DNA of 64,000 nucleotides from JAICMB01 sp963795935 (GTDB lineage Bacteria > Acidobacteriota > Terriglobia > Bryobacterales > Bryobacteraceae). Positions 9,950 to 21,306 of this stretch are shown here, in pieces (the stretch's first letter is position 1; the number at the start of each line of letters is the position of its first letter). The stretch spans positions 248,001 through 312,000 of the forward strand of contig CAWCJO010000016.1 in the NCBI GenBank assembly GCA_963795935.1, given 5' to 3'. The notes beneath the pieces were generated by a model. That model ran no database searches, was not told the origin of the DNA, and worked only from the letters and a program-made list of their open reading frames with translations. The position numbers and the translations under genes were made by a program.

Positions 9950-10377
9950 GAGCGGCCCTCCTGGACCACTTCGATCAAATATCCAAGCGACTTCGGGTGT
10001 ACGAAGAAAACGGTGGTTCCGCGAGAGCCGGGGCGTGGCGATCGGTCGATGATGTCGAAGCCTTGCTCTTTCATATATTCGAACGCGGCGTTGATATCGG
10101 CGACGCGCAGAGCAAGGTGCGCGAACCCTCCGCGCCCGTTGTTGCGCTCGATCAGTTTGGAGACTGGCGAAGCTTCGCTGAGAGGTTCCAAAAGCTGAAT
10201 GAGATTGGGGCCATCGCCGATTTGCAGCAGCACTTCGCGGACCTGGTCGGAGCCGAGCACATCCTCAAGATGGACTTCGCGGAAGCCGATCGACTTATAC
10301 GCCGCAACCTGCGCGTCGAGCTCGCCTGGACGCACCGCGATGGCCACGTGGTCGATGAACAAAAATCCCGGAATCAT
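9946..10377 (-). CDS. mce: Methylmalonyl-CoA epimerase
   Basis: A 143-residue vicinal-oxygen-chelate (glyoxalase-fold) protein that epimerises (S)- and (R)-methylmalonyl-CoA, linking propionyl-CoA carboxylase to the mutase. Metal-binding positions are seen in IDHVAIAV, the glutamine of NLIQLLEP, GGFAHLALRV and the C-terminal GYLIEVVQ glutamate. The ATG at 10377 overlaps the stop of the sortilin-like gene by ATGA, and its own stop overlaps the mutase small subunit the same way. An in-frame upstream extension to 10512 runs through the previous gene and is rejected. Confidence 0.92.
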   Translation of the reverse strand: MIPGFLFIDHVAIAVRPGELDAQVAAYKSIGFREVHLEDVLGSDQVREVLLQIGDGPNLIQLLEPLSEASPVSKLIERNNGRGGFAHLALRVADINAAFEYMKEQGFDIIDRSPRPGSRGTTVFFVHPKSLGYLIEVVQEGRS

Positions 10378-13300
10378 TTGCAGGCCGGGGCGGCGGCCGG
10401 AGAAGCCGGTAAAGCCGCCAGCCGCTGCGCCGCGAGCTGTTGGTTGACCTTCGGCAAATCGCCTTGAACTAACTCGTTCCAGCGGGTGGCCAAGCCCGTC
10501 AGGTCGCGGCAATAATCTTCATACGCGGTCTGCATGGCGGGCGTCGGCGCCACGTCCGCGCTATCGATGGCCGTGGCGAGCGATCCCAGCTCGCGGTTCA
10601 TCAGAGAAAACGTCGGCTTCGGTTTTCCAAACGATCGATCGCCGCCTTCCGATCCCTCCAATTTGGCCGCCTTGCCGTCGAAGTCGCGCAACGCCGCAAG
10701 CGCCGGGCCGGTTGCTGCAGCCCCGCCTAGTTTCTTTTCATCCACCGCGGCGGCTTCGCGCAACAGCGCTGCGCGGTGGTGAAATTCGTAGCTCATCGCA
10801 ACCAGCTCAATGACCTTCTTTTCCATCTCGAACTGCTGCTCGAGCGCTGTCGTCGATACATCCACGCGCGGGTCCATGCCCACTTCGAGCGGCTGTTTGT
10901 ACTGCCGCCCATCCACGGTAAGCCGCACTTCGTATCTTCCCGGCACGGCCAAGGCGCCCAACGGTTCGCCCAGCGTGTTCCCGTACAGCGCCGAGATCGG
11001 ATATTCGTGGCGGATCGCCGGCGGCGCCGTATAGCGCAAATCCCAAACGAAGCGGTTCATGCCCGCGCGCCTCGAAAGCGCCTCGGGCCGCGCCAGCCAA
11101 TACTCCGGCACATTGGGCGGCGGCTCCGTCGAGGGCGCTTCCGGCTTGCTCGAGAACTGCCGCACCAGTTGCCCGGCCGAGTCGTAAATAGCGAGCGCAA
11201 TATCTTCCGGCGGCGCCGATCCGAGATAATAATCCACGATCGCCCCGTTCGGAGGATTCTCTCCCGCCGGCATCTCCGGCGGCAGCGGCGTATCCTGGTT
11301 CAAATCGAGGCGAACGCGCAAAGCCTTCTCGGGGCGAAAAACATGCACAGCGGCAGTCGCAACGCCGCGGTCGATCTGCCGCAGCGGGGTGATATCGTCC
11401 AGAATCCAGAATGCCCGGCCGTATGTAGCGGCGACCAGATCGTTGCCGTGCACAACGAGATCGCGGACCGACACCGTGGGCATGTTGAGCTGCAGCGGAC
11501 TCCAGTGGTCCCCGTCGTCGAACGAGACGTAAGCGGCGTTCTCCGTACCCGCATAGAGCAGCCCCTTGCGCTCCGGGATCCTCTCTGACGACGCGAGCGA
11601 AGCTCCCCTCGGGAATCCCCGCAACGATCTCGCGCCACGTCTTTCCGAAATCGCGCGTGCGGTAAATATGCGGGCGAAAATCGTTCTCCTCATGCCGGTC
11701 CACCGCGGCATAGGCCGTCCCGGCTTCGAAGTGCGAAGCTTCAAGAAGACCGATCAGCGTCCATTGCGAAAGATCGGGTGGCGATACATCGCGCCATGTC
11801 GCGCCGCCATCGGTCGTAAGCTGTATCAGACCATCCGTTGTGCCGGCCCAGATCTCGCCCGCCGCCTTGGGCGACAGCGCGAACGTGTTGATCGCGGTCC
11901 GATTCGGCGGCCTCACCGTCTCCTGCTCTTCCCTCACCCTCGGCTTCTGCGAGGGCGGCGGCTGTTTGGCTTCTTCGGTCTGCGCCTGCTCGTTGCGCGC
12001 CTCGCTTCCCGGGCGTTTCGTCAGATCGGGGCTGATCGCTTTCCAATGCACTCCGCCATCGCGCGTCTCGAGCAGAAACTGCGAGCCCAGGTAGAGCGCG
12101 TGCGCGTCTTGCGGAGAAAACGCCAGCGGCGGATTCATGGCCATGCGATAGTCTCCATCGCGGCTCACGTTGGGAGAAATGTTGGCGACTTGCCGGTTGG
12201 AACGATCGATGCGCACCAGCCCGCGCCCCGGCCCGCCGGCATAGACCATGTTCGGATTCAGCGGATCGGGAACGATGTATCCAAATTCATATCCGCCCAC
12301 CGGGTCCCAATCCATGAACGTGATTTCGCCGTAATCGCCGCGGCTGAGCGTACCCACCGATCCGCTGTCCTGCTGCGTCCCGTAAACCCAATACGGAAAG
12401 CGGTTGTCGGTCGACATGTGATAGATCTGGCCGGTCGGCTGGTTGTACCACGAGCTCCACGATTTGCCCGCGTCCAAGCTGATGGTCGCGCCCTGATCGC
12501 TTGCCAGAATCATCCGCGCCGAGTCCGTGGGATCGATCCACAAGGCGTGGTTGTCGTCGCCGCCCGGCGCGCCCTTGTAGGCGATGAATGTCCGGCCGCC
12601 GTCGTCGGAGCGGTACAGCGACGTCTGCGCCACATACACCACGTCCGGATTTTTCGGATCGAGAAACACCCTGCTGAAATATCCGCTGCCCTGAATTCTC
12701 GAGTCCGTCGTGCTGCGCGCCCAGGTCGCGCCGCCATCGTCGGAGCGATACAATCCGCCCGCGCCGCGCTGCGCCGCGATAATCGCAAACACGCGCTTGC
12801 CGTCCGGCGCGACGGCGACTCCGATACGCCCCAAATTGCCCGTCGGCAGTCCCGATCCTGTAATCGCCGTCCAGGTTTCGCCCGCATCCGTCGTCTTATA
12901 AATTCCCGCGCCGTTCATGCCCTCGATCAGGGAGCGTGAATTTCCGGGTTTGACGTAATGCTCCCACAGCGCCGCAAAACCGATGTTGGGATTGTCCGCC
13001 GCGAAGGCAATATCGATTGCGCCGGTCTTGTCGTCCTTATAGAGAACCTTGCGCCACGTTTTGCCGCCATCCGTCGTCTTGAACACGCCCCGTTGCTCGT
13101 TGGGCGCGAAGGTGTGGCCCAGCGCGGCAACGAAGACGATGTCGGGATTGTGCGGATCGATCCACATGTTCCCGATGTGGCGCGAATCGTCCAGCCCGGC
13201 GCGCTTCCAAGTCCGGCCCGCATCCACGGATTTGTAGACGCCCTTGCCCTGATTCACCGCGCCTCCGACATTGCTGACGTCGCCGGTGCCCACATACACG

Positions 13301-13587
13301 ATGTCGGGATTCGAAGGCGCGACGGCAACCGCGCCGATCGAGGCGACTTGCTCCTGGTCGAAGATCGGCTTCCAGACCACCCCGCCGTCGACGGTCTTCC
13401 AAACTCCGCCACCCGGCGTTCCCATGTAGTAGACCGCGGCATTGCCCGGAATTCCGGCGACCGCCGATACGCGCCCGGCCCGAAACGGACCGATCTGTCT
13501 CCAACGCATCCCGGAGTACAGCGCGGGATCGTACTGCTGCGCCCAACCCGCAGCCGATAAACTCGCGGCCAATATCCACGCCTTCAT
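10374..13587 (-). CDS. Secreted sortilin/VPS10-like BNR propeller protein (one frameshift)
   Basis: About 1070 residues when one frameshift is repaired. A signal peptide (MKAWILAASLSAAGWAQ) is followed by a large beta-propeller with repeated Asp-box motifs such as TVDGGVVWKP, SVDAGRTWKR, TTDGGKTWRK, TTDAGETWTA and SDDGGATWAR. The C-terminal third has YGRAFWILDD and Ig-like sections. An extra G near 11575 (GATCCCGGAG) breaks EDPERKGLLYAGTE. A strong GGAGG ribosome site sits 9 bases before the ATG at 13587. Similar exoproteins are common in Acidobacteriota and often called glycosyl hydrolase or sortilin-like; no catalytic residues can be assigned here. It heads the transcript of the methylmalonyl-CoA genes through an ATGA overlap. 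Confidence 0.85.
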
Positions 13588-13839
13588 AGCTCGATTTTCC
13601 TCCCATCGCCTGGCCCTAGACAACTCTTTGGTGCGCGAAATGCAAATGCTTGAAAAGTGAGCAGTTATGAATTTAAGAGGGGCGCCGCGCACGCAGGTTT
13701 TGGCTGATGCGTAGCGGAATCGGACATCCTGGTGAAAAACATAGGTTCTCGATTTCAGTATGGGCCTGAACTTTGCCGGCGCGGGGCGGAGCAGAGCGTG
13801 AAAGGCTGGTTAGCCTTGAGCATTCAACGGGATACGCGG

Positions 13840-13867
13840 TTGTAGATTGTTTGAAAAGCTTTATACT
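13840..13867 (+). promoter_or_regulatory. Possible sigma-70 promoter for the 13.9 kb genes
   Basis: A TATACT box (13862-13867, 5 of 6 to consensus) lies 16 bases after a weak TTGTAG -35 element (13840-13845). It is about 20 bases before the ATG at 13886 and is in the divergent gap next to the sortilin-like gene. The -35 is poor, so this is tentative. Confidence 0.3.
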
Positions 13868-13885
13868 AGATCTACCGCACATGCT

Positions 13886-14212
13886 ATGAACGGTGAAAGA
13901 CGCTTGCGAAGTGCATCCCATGGCTCTCGATTGCTCGATGAGCGAGCAAGTGCAGAATTTTTCGGACCTGGGGGCGCCACGGCGGTGTATCAGGCCCTTT
14001 CGCGGCGCATGAAAGACCGCTACGACTTGTTCGGATCGCTGCCGGATAAAATTGAAGACGAGTGGATCGACGATATCGAGAAACGGCGGCGGGCGAATGC
14101 GTTCGACTTGCGTCATGCGAAGACGGTGATGCCGGAAGGGCCGGGTTGGGAGCTATGCGAGCGCGTTCTTTCGCGGCGCGACGTGGTGGAGCGGTTATCG
14201 GCGGGATGGTGA
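13886..14212 (+). CDS. Hypothetical protein upstream of a lipoprotein gene
   Basis: I do not recognise a family. From the ATG at 13886 the product is 108 residues, basic at the start and charged in the middle (MKDRYDLFGSLPDKIEDEW, IEKRRRANAF), with no signal peptide or membrane helix. Its stop overlaps the start of the toastrack-type lipoprotein gene (ATGGTGA), which suggests translational coupling and a shared role. A second start at the internal Met of MKDRYDLFG is equally plausible, since the segment before it looks less protein-like. A TTG at 13847 would add 13 residues. Confidence 0.5.
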   Translation: MNGERRLRSASHGSRLLDERASAEFFGPGGATAVYQALSRRMKDRYDLFGSLPDKIEDEWIDDIEKRRRANAFDLRHAKTVMPEGPGWELCERVLSRRDVVERLSAGW

Positions 14213-14937
14213 GGGGGGGCACGGCTTGGGCGCCATACGCCAGCTCGGCGCTTATGGCGGCGATCCTGACGCTGTGCGGATGCTCTTTTTCCAACGCCCC
14301 TACCGGACCGACCGAGCATGAAACGCGATCGGTCGATTTGGACAAGGCCGAAATGGCGCGCGTCAACCTGCGGATGGGCGCGGGCGACCTGACCATTAAC
14401 GGCGGCGCGCAGAAGTTCGTGGACGCCGATTTTACCTACAATGTCCCTTCCTGGAAACCCGATTTTCGTTACACCAACACCGGCGTGCGCGGGGATCTCA
14501 CGATTGAGCAGCCTTCCAGCAGCTCCACCCATGGCGGGAACACAAAGTACAATTGGGACCTGAAGTTTAACGATGGCGTTCCGCTCGATATGACGATCCG
14601 CTTCGGCGCAGGGGAGGCTCATCTCAATCTCGGCAGTCTTTCGCTGCGCAGTCTCAACGTCGAAATGGGCGTGGGCGAGTTGCAGCTGGATCTGCGCGGC
14701 CACCCGGCGCGATCTTACGACGTCGTGGTCCGCGGCGGCGTCGGCGAGGCCACCATTCACCTTCCGAACGACGCCGGCATTGAAGCGGAGGCGCACGGCG
14801 GCATCGGCGGAATCAGCGCCAAGGGGCTGCGGCAGGAAAACGGCCGCTACGTCAACGACGCCCTTGAAACAGCCAAAACCAAGATCCACCTCAATATCAG
14901 CGGCGGCATCGGAGCGATTAATCTTATCGCGGATTGA
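14206..14937 (+). CDS. Lipoprotein with a toastrack/LiaF-like adhesin domain
   Basis: A 243-residue exported lipoprotein: N-terminal hydrophobic segment with lipobox LCGC (acylated Cys about residue 28), then a repetitive beta-rich domain. Short phrases recur, such as LRMGAGDLTING, RFGAGEAHLNLG, EMGVGELQLDL and RGGVGEATIHLP, ending SGGIGAINLIAD. The periodic G-[AVI]-G-x-[LAI] pattern is that of the DUF2154/LiaF C-terminal or toastrack (DUF4097-like) beta-helix fold used in envelope stress sensing. The ATG at 14206 overlaps the preceding stop. Longer in-frame starts exist upstream but run through that gene and would bury the signal peptide. Confidence 0.7.
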   Translation: MVRGGTAWAPYASSALMAAILTLCGCSFSNAPTGPTEHETRSVDLDKAEMARVNLRMGAGDLTINGGAQKFVDADFTYNVPSWKPDFRYTNTGVRGDLTIEQPSSSSTHGGNTKYNWDLKFNDGVPLDMTIRFGAGEAHLNLGSLSLRSLNVEMGVGELQLDLRGHPARSYDVVVRGGVGEATIHLPNDAGIEAEAHGGIGGISAKGLRQENGRYVNDALETAKTKIHLNISGGIGAINLIAD

Positions 14938-14956
14938 CTGTGAGATAATCGCTGCG

Positions 14957-15892
14957 ATGCGACCGGCAAGCTCGAAAATCCCCCATGCCTTAGCGGCCTT
15001 TTTTCTCTCGGCTGCCTTGTACGCCCAGCCGCCCGGCCGCGGTCCCCAGCCTGAGTTCGTTCGCGAAGGGCAGCAACTCATGCGGCAGGGAAAACTCGAC
15101 CAGGCGCTCGCTCTCTACAAGCAGGAGCTCGAGAAATCTCCGGACTCCGTGCCCGCCGACAATGCGGCCGGCGTCGTCCTCGATTTAATAGGCCGGGGCG
15201 GGGAAGCCCGCAAGTACTTCGCACAAGCGATCGCATCGGCCTCCACTCCCCAAGCCAAAGCCGCCGCCGAGCGCGCCATGGCAATGTCCTACGCGTTCGA
15301 TGGGGATTGCGCCGATAGCGCGAAGTACGAACAGATGGTGTTCGAGTATTATGCCTCGACGAACGACCCCTACCAGGAGGGCGAAATCGCCGACGAGGCC
15401 GCGCGCGTGTGCATCGACGCCGGCGATCTGGATGCCGCCTATAAGTGGTATCAAAAGGGCCACGATGCCGGCCTGAAAGAACCGGACATTAAGCCCGACC
15501 GCGTGGATCTCTGGAATTTCCGCTGGGAGCACGCCCAGGCCCGCATCGCCGCCCGCCGCGGCAACAGAGCCGAAGCGCGCAAGCACGTCGCCGCCGCGCA
15601 GGCCATTCTCGACAAAGACCCGCAAATGGCGCGGCAGCAAGCCGTCTTTTTCCCCTATCTCACCGGCTACGTCGCGTTTTATGCCGGCGACTATAAAACG
15701 GCTCTCGACGATTTGCAGAAGGCCAACCAGAATGACCCCTTCATTCAGTGCCTGATCGGCCAGACATACGACAAGCTCGGGGATAAAGACAAAGCCCGCG
15801 AGTTCTATCAAAAAGCCGCGGCCACCACGGCGCACAATCCACCCGCGGCCTATGCTCGGCCCTTCGCCGCCAAGCGGCTCGCCCGGAGCTGA
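14957..15892 (+). CDS. Secreted tetratricopeptide-repeat protein
   Basis: A 311-residue protein with a signal peptide (HALAAFFLSAALYAQ) followed by TPR-type helices. Repeats are seen at LMRQGKLDQALALYKQELE, IDAGDLDAAYKWYQKG, FYAGDYKTALDDLQKANQ and YDKLGDKDKAREFYQKAA. TPR proteins scaffold protein contacts; the partner is unknown. It starts 19 bases after the lipoprotein stop and is probably in the same transcript. A 6-bp hairpin (CTGATC, loop GGAA, GATCAG, 15889-15904) spans the stop codon but has no T-run. Confidence 0.8.
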   Translation: MRPASSKIPHALAAFFLSAALYAQPPGRGPQPEFVREGQQLMRQGKLDQALALYKQELEKSPDSVPADNAAGVVLDLIGRGGEARKYFAQAIASASTPQAKAAAERAMAMSYAFDGDCADSAKYEQMVFEYYASTNDPYQEGEIADEAARVCIDAGDLDAAYKWYQKGHDAGLKEPDIKPDRVDLWNFRWEHAQARIAARRGNRAEARKHVAAAQAILDKDPQMARQQAVFFPYLTGYVAFYAGDYKTALDDLQKANQNDPFIQCLIGQTYDKLGDKDKAREFYQKAAATTAHNPPAAYARPFAAKRLARS

Positions 15893-16335
15893 TCGGAAGA
15901 TCAGTCGCCCGAGCTGCCGCTCCGCGGAACCGCATCGGCAAGGCCAATATCCAGGTTCCCGAGATCGACCCGCATCACCCCCGCACCCGGAGTTTTGTCC
16001 GCGTTCAGCTTGAATAACCGAGCCCGGCGGGGGTACCCTATTGCGGCGCTGCGCCGAGACGCGAAGTCCGGAATCGACGGGCTGCCGGCGGCCGCATTCC
16101 GGGCAAAACCATCGAAATCGCCAGCGACAACGCGAAAAGGGCCACGAATAGCCTCAAATCGGTTTTGTTGTCTCCTTATTGCATCGCGAGCGGGGCGGGC
16201 AATCTGAGAATCCCGCCCGATTTCCGGGCTGCTCCAACGGTTTTCACGGCTGTGACGGATTGGCCTTGCATCGGCATCGAATATCTGGTAATAATTTAAT
16301 CTAATCGTTCATTGCGAGTTTTTGCGGGAGGCGTT
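15893..16335. other. Intergenic region, no confident gene
   Basis: No convincing gene in about 440 bases. On the minus strand an AAGGAG site precedes a TTG that could start a signal-peptide-like stretch (LRLFVALFALSLAISMVLPG). This is cut by a stop near 16035, and a different frame runs on to a stop near 15903 (ends DLGNLDIGLADAVPR). A frameshifted small exported protein is possible but I cannot support it further. Confidence 0.3.
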
Positions 16336-16569
16336 ATGCCGCCTGATGTGGGCTGTCTCTACACGATTACGGAGTCGCTGCGGGCAGTTAAACTGCGTAC
16401 GCTGGTTGACAATAACGGACCGCCCGCAATCGCGGAGATCCCCTGCGGCTCAACGGTCGAGGTTCGCGGTCCCTCGGAAATCCCCGGCATGACGAGCGTT
16501 GCCTGGCAGCGCGAGATTTACGCTCTCTTTCCGCAGGACTTGGTCACCCGCGCGCGTAAGGTCGCGTAA
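16336..16569 (+). CDS. Small hypothetical protein
   Basis: A 77-residue protein of unknown function (MPPDVGCLYTITESLRAVK...). The ATG at 16336 is chosen because GGGAGG sits 5 bases upstream; a longer frame to 16312 lacks such a site. It is likely cytoplasmic, with no hydrophobic segment. The middle (GSTVEVRGPSEIPGM) resembles the small beta-barrel proteins that Acidobacteriota carry beside regulatory genes, but that is only an impression. Its 3' end overlaps, on the opposite strand, a candidate small membrane protein that follows the cox genes. Confidence 0.55.
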   Translation: MPPDVGCLYTITESLRAVKLRTLVDNNGPPAIAEIPCGSTVEVRGPSEIPGMTSVAWQREIYALFPQDLVTRARKVA

Positions 16570-16666
16570 GGGCGGGCCGGACGGTCGGCCTAGGCTTTCG
16601 CGTTATCCAAACCACAACCGCCGCGAACGCAAGCAGGGCAAAGAGCGATTTAATCAGGTCCAACAT
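16544..16666 (-). CDS. Candidate 40-residue single-pass membrane protein downstream of coxIV
   Basis: A short open frame beginning MLDLIKSLFALLAFAAVVVW, one membrane helix with a basic tail (ITRKPRPTVRP). It lies 57 bases after the CoxIV stop on the same strand, so it could be the last gene of the act-cox transcript. Tiny membrane subunits are known in heme-copper oxidases, which makes the position suggestive. A weak AAGGA lies too far upstream to be a good ribosome site, so coding status is uncertain. Confidence 0.35.
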   Translation of the reverse strand: MLDLIKSLFALLAFAAVVVWITRKPRPTVRPALTRPYARG

Positions 16667-16723
16667 GGCGCGCCGATTTAATTCCTTCAGCGCTCCATCG
16701 GCATTTTCAACCCGCGAGTTTAG

Positions 16724-17041
16724 TCAGCGCAGCAGATTCGAGATCGGCAGCCATCCTCGCGTCATGTAATCGCCCAAGGTCAGCGCGATCAGAATCAGCA
16801 GCCAGAAGAAGCCGCCGCCCACGAATAATTTTGTCAGGGGGTCGTCGAACTTCACGTGCATGAAGAAGTAAATCACCAGCGACATTTTGATGAAAGCGAT
16901 GACCAGCGCGACGACGATGTTGAACCGCCCCATGTCGATGTAGGCCACGCCCCAGGTGGTGAAGGTCAGGATAATCAGCGCCAGCCACACGAAAACGTAA
17001 TTCTTTACCGGTACGATGTGATGTTCCACGGAATGTTCCAT
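16724..17041 (-). CDS. Cytochrome c oxidase subunit IV (prokaryotic COX4/CtaF type)
   Basis: A 105-residue membrane protein with three hydrophobic helices (KNYVFVWLALIILTFTTWG, FNIVVALVIAFIKMSLVIYFF and GFFWLLILIALTLGDYM) and the family motif FFMHVKFDDPL. This small subunit stabilises the caa3 oxidase. The ATG at 17041 is preferred because it begins one base after the CoxIII stop; an alternative ATG at 17062 would overlap CoxIII by 20 bases. Last clear gene of the oxidase set. Confidence 0.88.
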   Translation of the reverse strand: MEHSVEHHIVPVKNYVFVWLALIILTFTTWGVAYIDMGRFNIVVALVIAFIKMSLVIYFFMHVKFDDPLTKLFVGGGFFWLLILIALTLGDYMTRGWLPISNLLR

Positions 17042-17042
17042 G

Positions 17043-17703
17043 TCAATGGGCGTGCTCGCCAATCAGATACAGAAGCGGGAAAAGGAAGATCCACACAATG
17101 TCGACAAAGTGCCAGTATAGGCCGCCGATTTCGATCGGCGTGTAATAGTGCGGACCGAAGCGGCCGCGAATCGACATGGTCAGCAAGACGCTCATCAGCG
17201 TTAATCCCACGATCATGTGAAGCGCGTGAAAGCCGGTCATGAAGAAGTAAAAACAGAATAGGATCTGCGCCTGGTGGAAATATGCCGGCTTCTCCTTATA
17301 TTCGAATCCGAAGCCGGGGACTTTGTGATCCACCCAGTGCAAGTGATATTCGTAAAACTTGATGCCGAGAAAACAGGCGCCGAAAATCATCGTCACGATC
17401 AGGAACCATATCAGCGCCCGCTTTGCCCCGATCTGGGCGGACCGAACCGCGAGCGCCATCGTCAAGCTGCTGCAGATCAGCACCGCCGTGTTGATTGCGC
17501 CCCAATGCGGATCCATGTACTTGCTGGTGCTCGCGAAGGCATGCGGGTACATCGACCGGTACACGGTATAGGCGCCGAACATGCCCCCGAAGAACATGAT
17601 TTCGGTCAGCAAAAATACCCACATTCCGAGCGTGGAGCTCTTCAGTTGCTGGTCCGCGTCGTCGAACTGATGCGCGACGTGGGATGGGCGTTCGATCGCT
17701 ACG

Positions 17704-17711
<8 letters not shown>
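17043..17711 (-). CDS. Cytochrome c oxidase subunit III
   Basis: A 222-residue integral membrane subunit of the heme-copper oxidase. It has the family phrases LGMWVFLLTEIMFFGGMF, GFHALHMIVGL and YWHFVDIVWIFLFPLLYL, and about five membrane helices, the short five-helix form. Its ATG overlaps the CoxI stop by 8 bases. It contributes no redox centre but affects proton pumping and stability of subunit I. Confidence 0.95.
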
Positions 17712-19337
<1,626 letters not shown>

Positions 19338-19341
<4 letters not shown>

Positions 19342-20462
19342 TGCTTCTTACCCGTCGGCGCGGGCACGTTTCCGGTCGCCTGATGATTTGCTTCCGCGCG
19401 CCCCGGACTCGTGGTCATCACCGTTCCTTCCGTCTGCAGCCTGCCCTCGCCGGCGTTGGCCGCGGACCCGGCGCGCTCCAATCCTGTCGCCTGCCCGGTC
19501 TGCTCGGCGGAGGTCACGCCCGTTTTTTTCATGGAAAGCGATTTGACGTATTCGATCAATTGAAGGACGTTCTCCTCCGTCACCTGACCCTGGAACGTCG
19601 GCATGACGTCCTTGTGGAACCCCGCGACGATCTTTGCGTTGGGCTGCAGGATCGACTCGCGGATGTAGGCATCGTCGGCCAGAACCGTGTTGCCGTCGTC
19701 CAGCAGCACTTCCGATCCATAAACGCCCCGCAGTACCGGACACCGTCCCTGCTCGTCCAGCAGATGGCAGGTGCTGCACCCGAGCTGCTCGAACAGCTTC
19801 TCGCCCTGCGATGCCATGGAGCCTTCCGCGCCGCCGCCCGATACCCAATTCTGGAAGGCGGTCGGCTCCATCGCCGTCACCCAGCCGATCATGCCGGAGT
19901 GCTCCGTTCCGCAATATTCGGCGCAAAAAATATGATAACGGCCCGGCTTGGTAGCCGTGAACCAGATATCGTCGTAGTGGCCGGGAACCACGTCGTGCTT
20001 CACCCGGAACGCCGGGATGAAGAAGCTGTGGATCACGTCTTCCGAAGCCAGCGTTATCTTCACGGGCCGGCCCACGGGAACGTGCAGCTCGTTGATTTCG
20101 CGGTTCCCTTCCGGATACTGCACTTTCCACATCCACTGCTTGCCCACGACATATATGCTGTAGGCGTTCTTCGGGGCCCCGGCGTATTCGTCGAAAAAGA
20201 TCTTCGCGCCCCAGCCGAACATCACCAGCATGATCAGGAACGGAATCACCGACCAGGCGATCTCCAGCCGCATCGAGCCTTCGATCTGCTTCGGAATCTC
20301 GGTCGGAGAGCGGCGCCGGTACTTGATGGCAAAGATTGCGATTGCGAGGAAGATCCCGACCGTCATGACCAGCGACACGGCGATCAGGAAATAATACAGG
20401 TGATCCACTTCCACCGCGCCCGCGGCGGCCTGGTCCGGAAATAGCGTGAAGTTTCCCGGCAT
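19338..20462 (-). CDS. Cytochrome c oxidase subunit II fused to cytochrome c (caa3)
   Basis: A 374-residue subunit that accepts electrons. Two N-terminal membrane helices are followed by a CuA cupredoxin domain with ligands in CAEYCGTEHSGM, then a C-terminal cytochrome c domain with heme motif CSTCH and a likely axial Met in VMPTFQG. The tail after about residue 315 is low-complexity. The fused cytochrome c defines the caa3 type. The ATG at 20462 lies 2 bases after the repaired sco stop. A longer in-frame start at 20672 is only the frameshifted end of sco. Confidence 0.95.
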
Positions 20463-20464
20463 CT

Positions 20465-21306
20465 TTACGAGGCCCTCCGCTCGCGCCGCAGCCACACGAA
20501 CATGAACAGGCCCAGCGTAAACACCGTTGCCGACGGCTCCGAGCCGCACAATGTTCATCACCATCGGGCCGTATTTGCCGGTCGCCGGATCGTAGTGATA
20601 ACAGAACAGGAGAATCTTGTCCACCGGCGTCCCGATCTTCTTGTCCGATGCGTCCACCAGACCCAGCCGCAAATCGCGCGGATTGAATTTAATGCCGTAG
20701 AAGTACTTCGATACTTTGCCCTGCGGCGTAATGCACCATGATCCCCGCCGCGTGCACGAACTGATTGGTCATGCCATCCCAGGCGTAATGAAATCCCACC
20801 GACTCGGCGACTTTGCGGACCGAGACGGCGTTGCCCGTCAGAAAATGCCAGCCTTCGGCCGCGCCCGGCCGCGCGTATTCCTTCACGTAGTTCGCTTTTT
20901 TCACTCTCGCCAGCGCCGCCGTCTCGCGCGCATCGAAGCTCACCGTCACCACTTCGTAATCCTTGCCGATGTCGAGCGGCATCTTCTCCATCGCGTCCTT
21001 CAGGCCGTTGAGCGTCATGTTGCACAACATCGGACAGGCATAGTAAACCAGCGCCAGCACCACCGGCTTTTGGCCGAAATACTGCCCCAGCCGGACCGGC
21101 GTGGCATTTTCGTCCTGCAGCATGGTCTCGAGCGGCATCTGCGCGTTCAGCCTCTGATCGATCCCGATCTTCTGAAAGGCCGCCGGCATGCCCGGCTGCG
21201 CCGCCAGCGAGACCGGCCACAACATTGCCAGCGCGGCGGCCGCCGTCCCTGCGATACGCGGACGGTTACTGCTGCTTCGGCGGCTGCGTTGGTACAGATT
21301 TTCCAC
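20465..21306 (-). CDS. Sco1/SenC-type copper chaperone (two frameshifts)
   Basis: Thioredoxin-fold chaperone that delivers copper to the CuA site of CoxII. The CxxxC copper motif is in YYACPMLCNM and the later His in ESVGFHYAW. Two +1 indels break the frame: one near 20730 (expected GIMVITPQGKVSKYFYGIKF) and one near 20535 (expected LGAVGTVFTLGLFMFVW). When repaired the protein is about 279 residues and ends in a membrane helix plus RRERRAS. The start is GTG at 21306 and there is a signal-like N-terminus (TAAAALAMLWPVSLAAQ). Position between the membrane protein and CoxII fits the role. Confidence 0.87.

Noticed and set aside
11566..12939. 457-residue plus-strand frame opposite the sortilin-like gene
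   Set aside because: Composition is Arg-rich and random; the minus strand has clear Asp-box repeats.
15889..15904. Rho-independent terminator after the TPR gene
   Set aside because: The hairpin has only 6-bp arms, overlaps the stop codon and has no T-tract.
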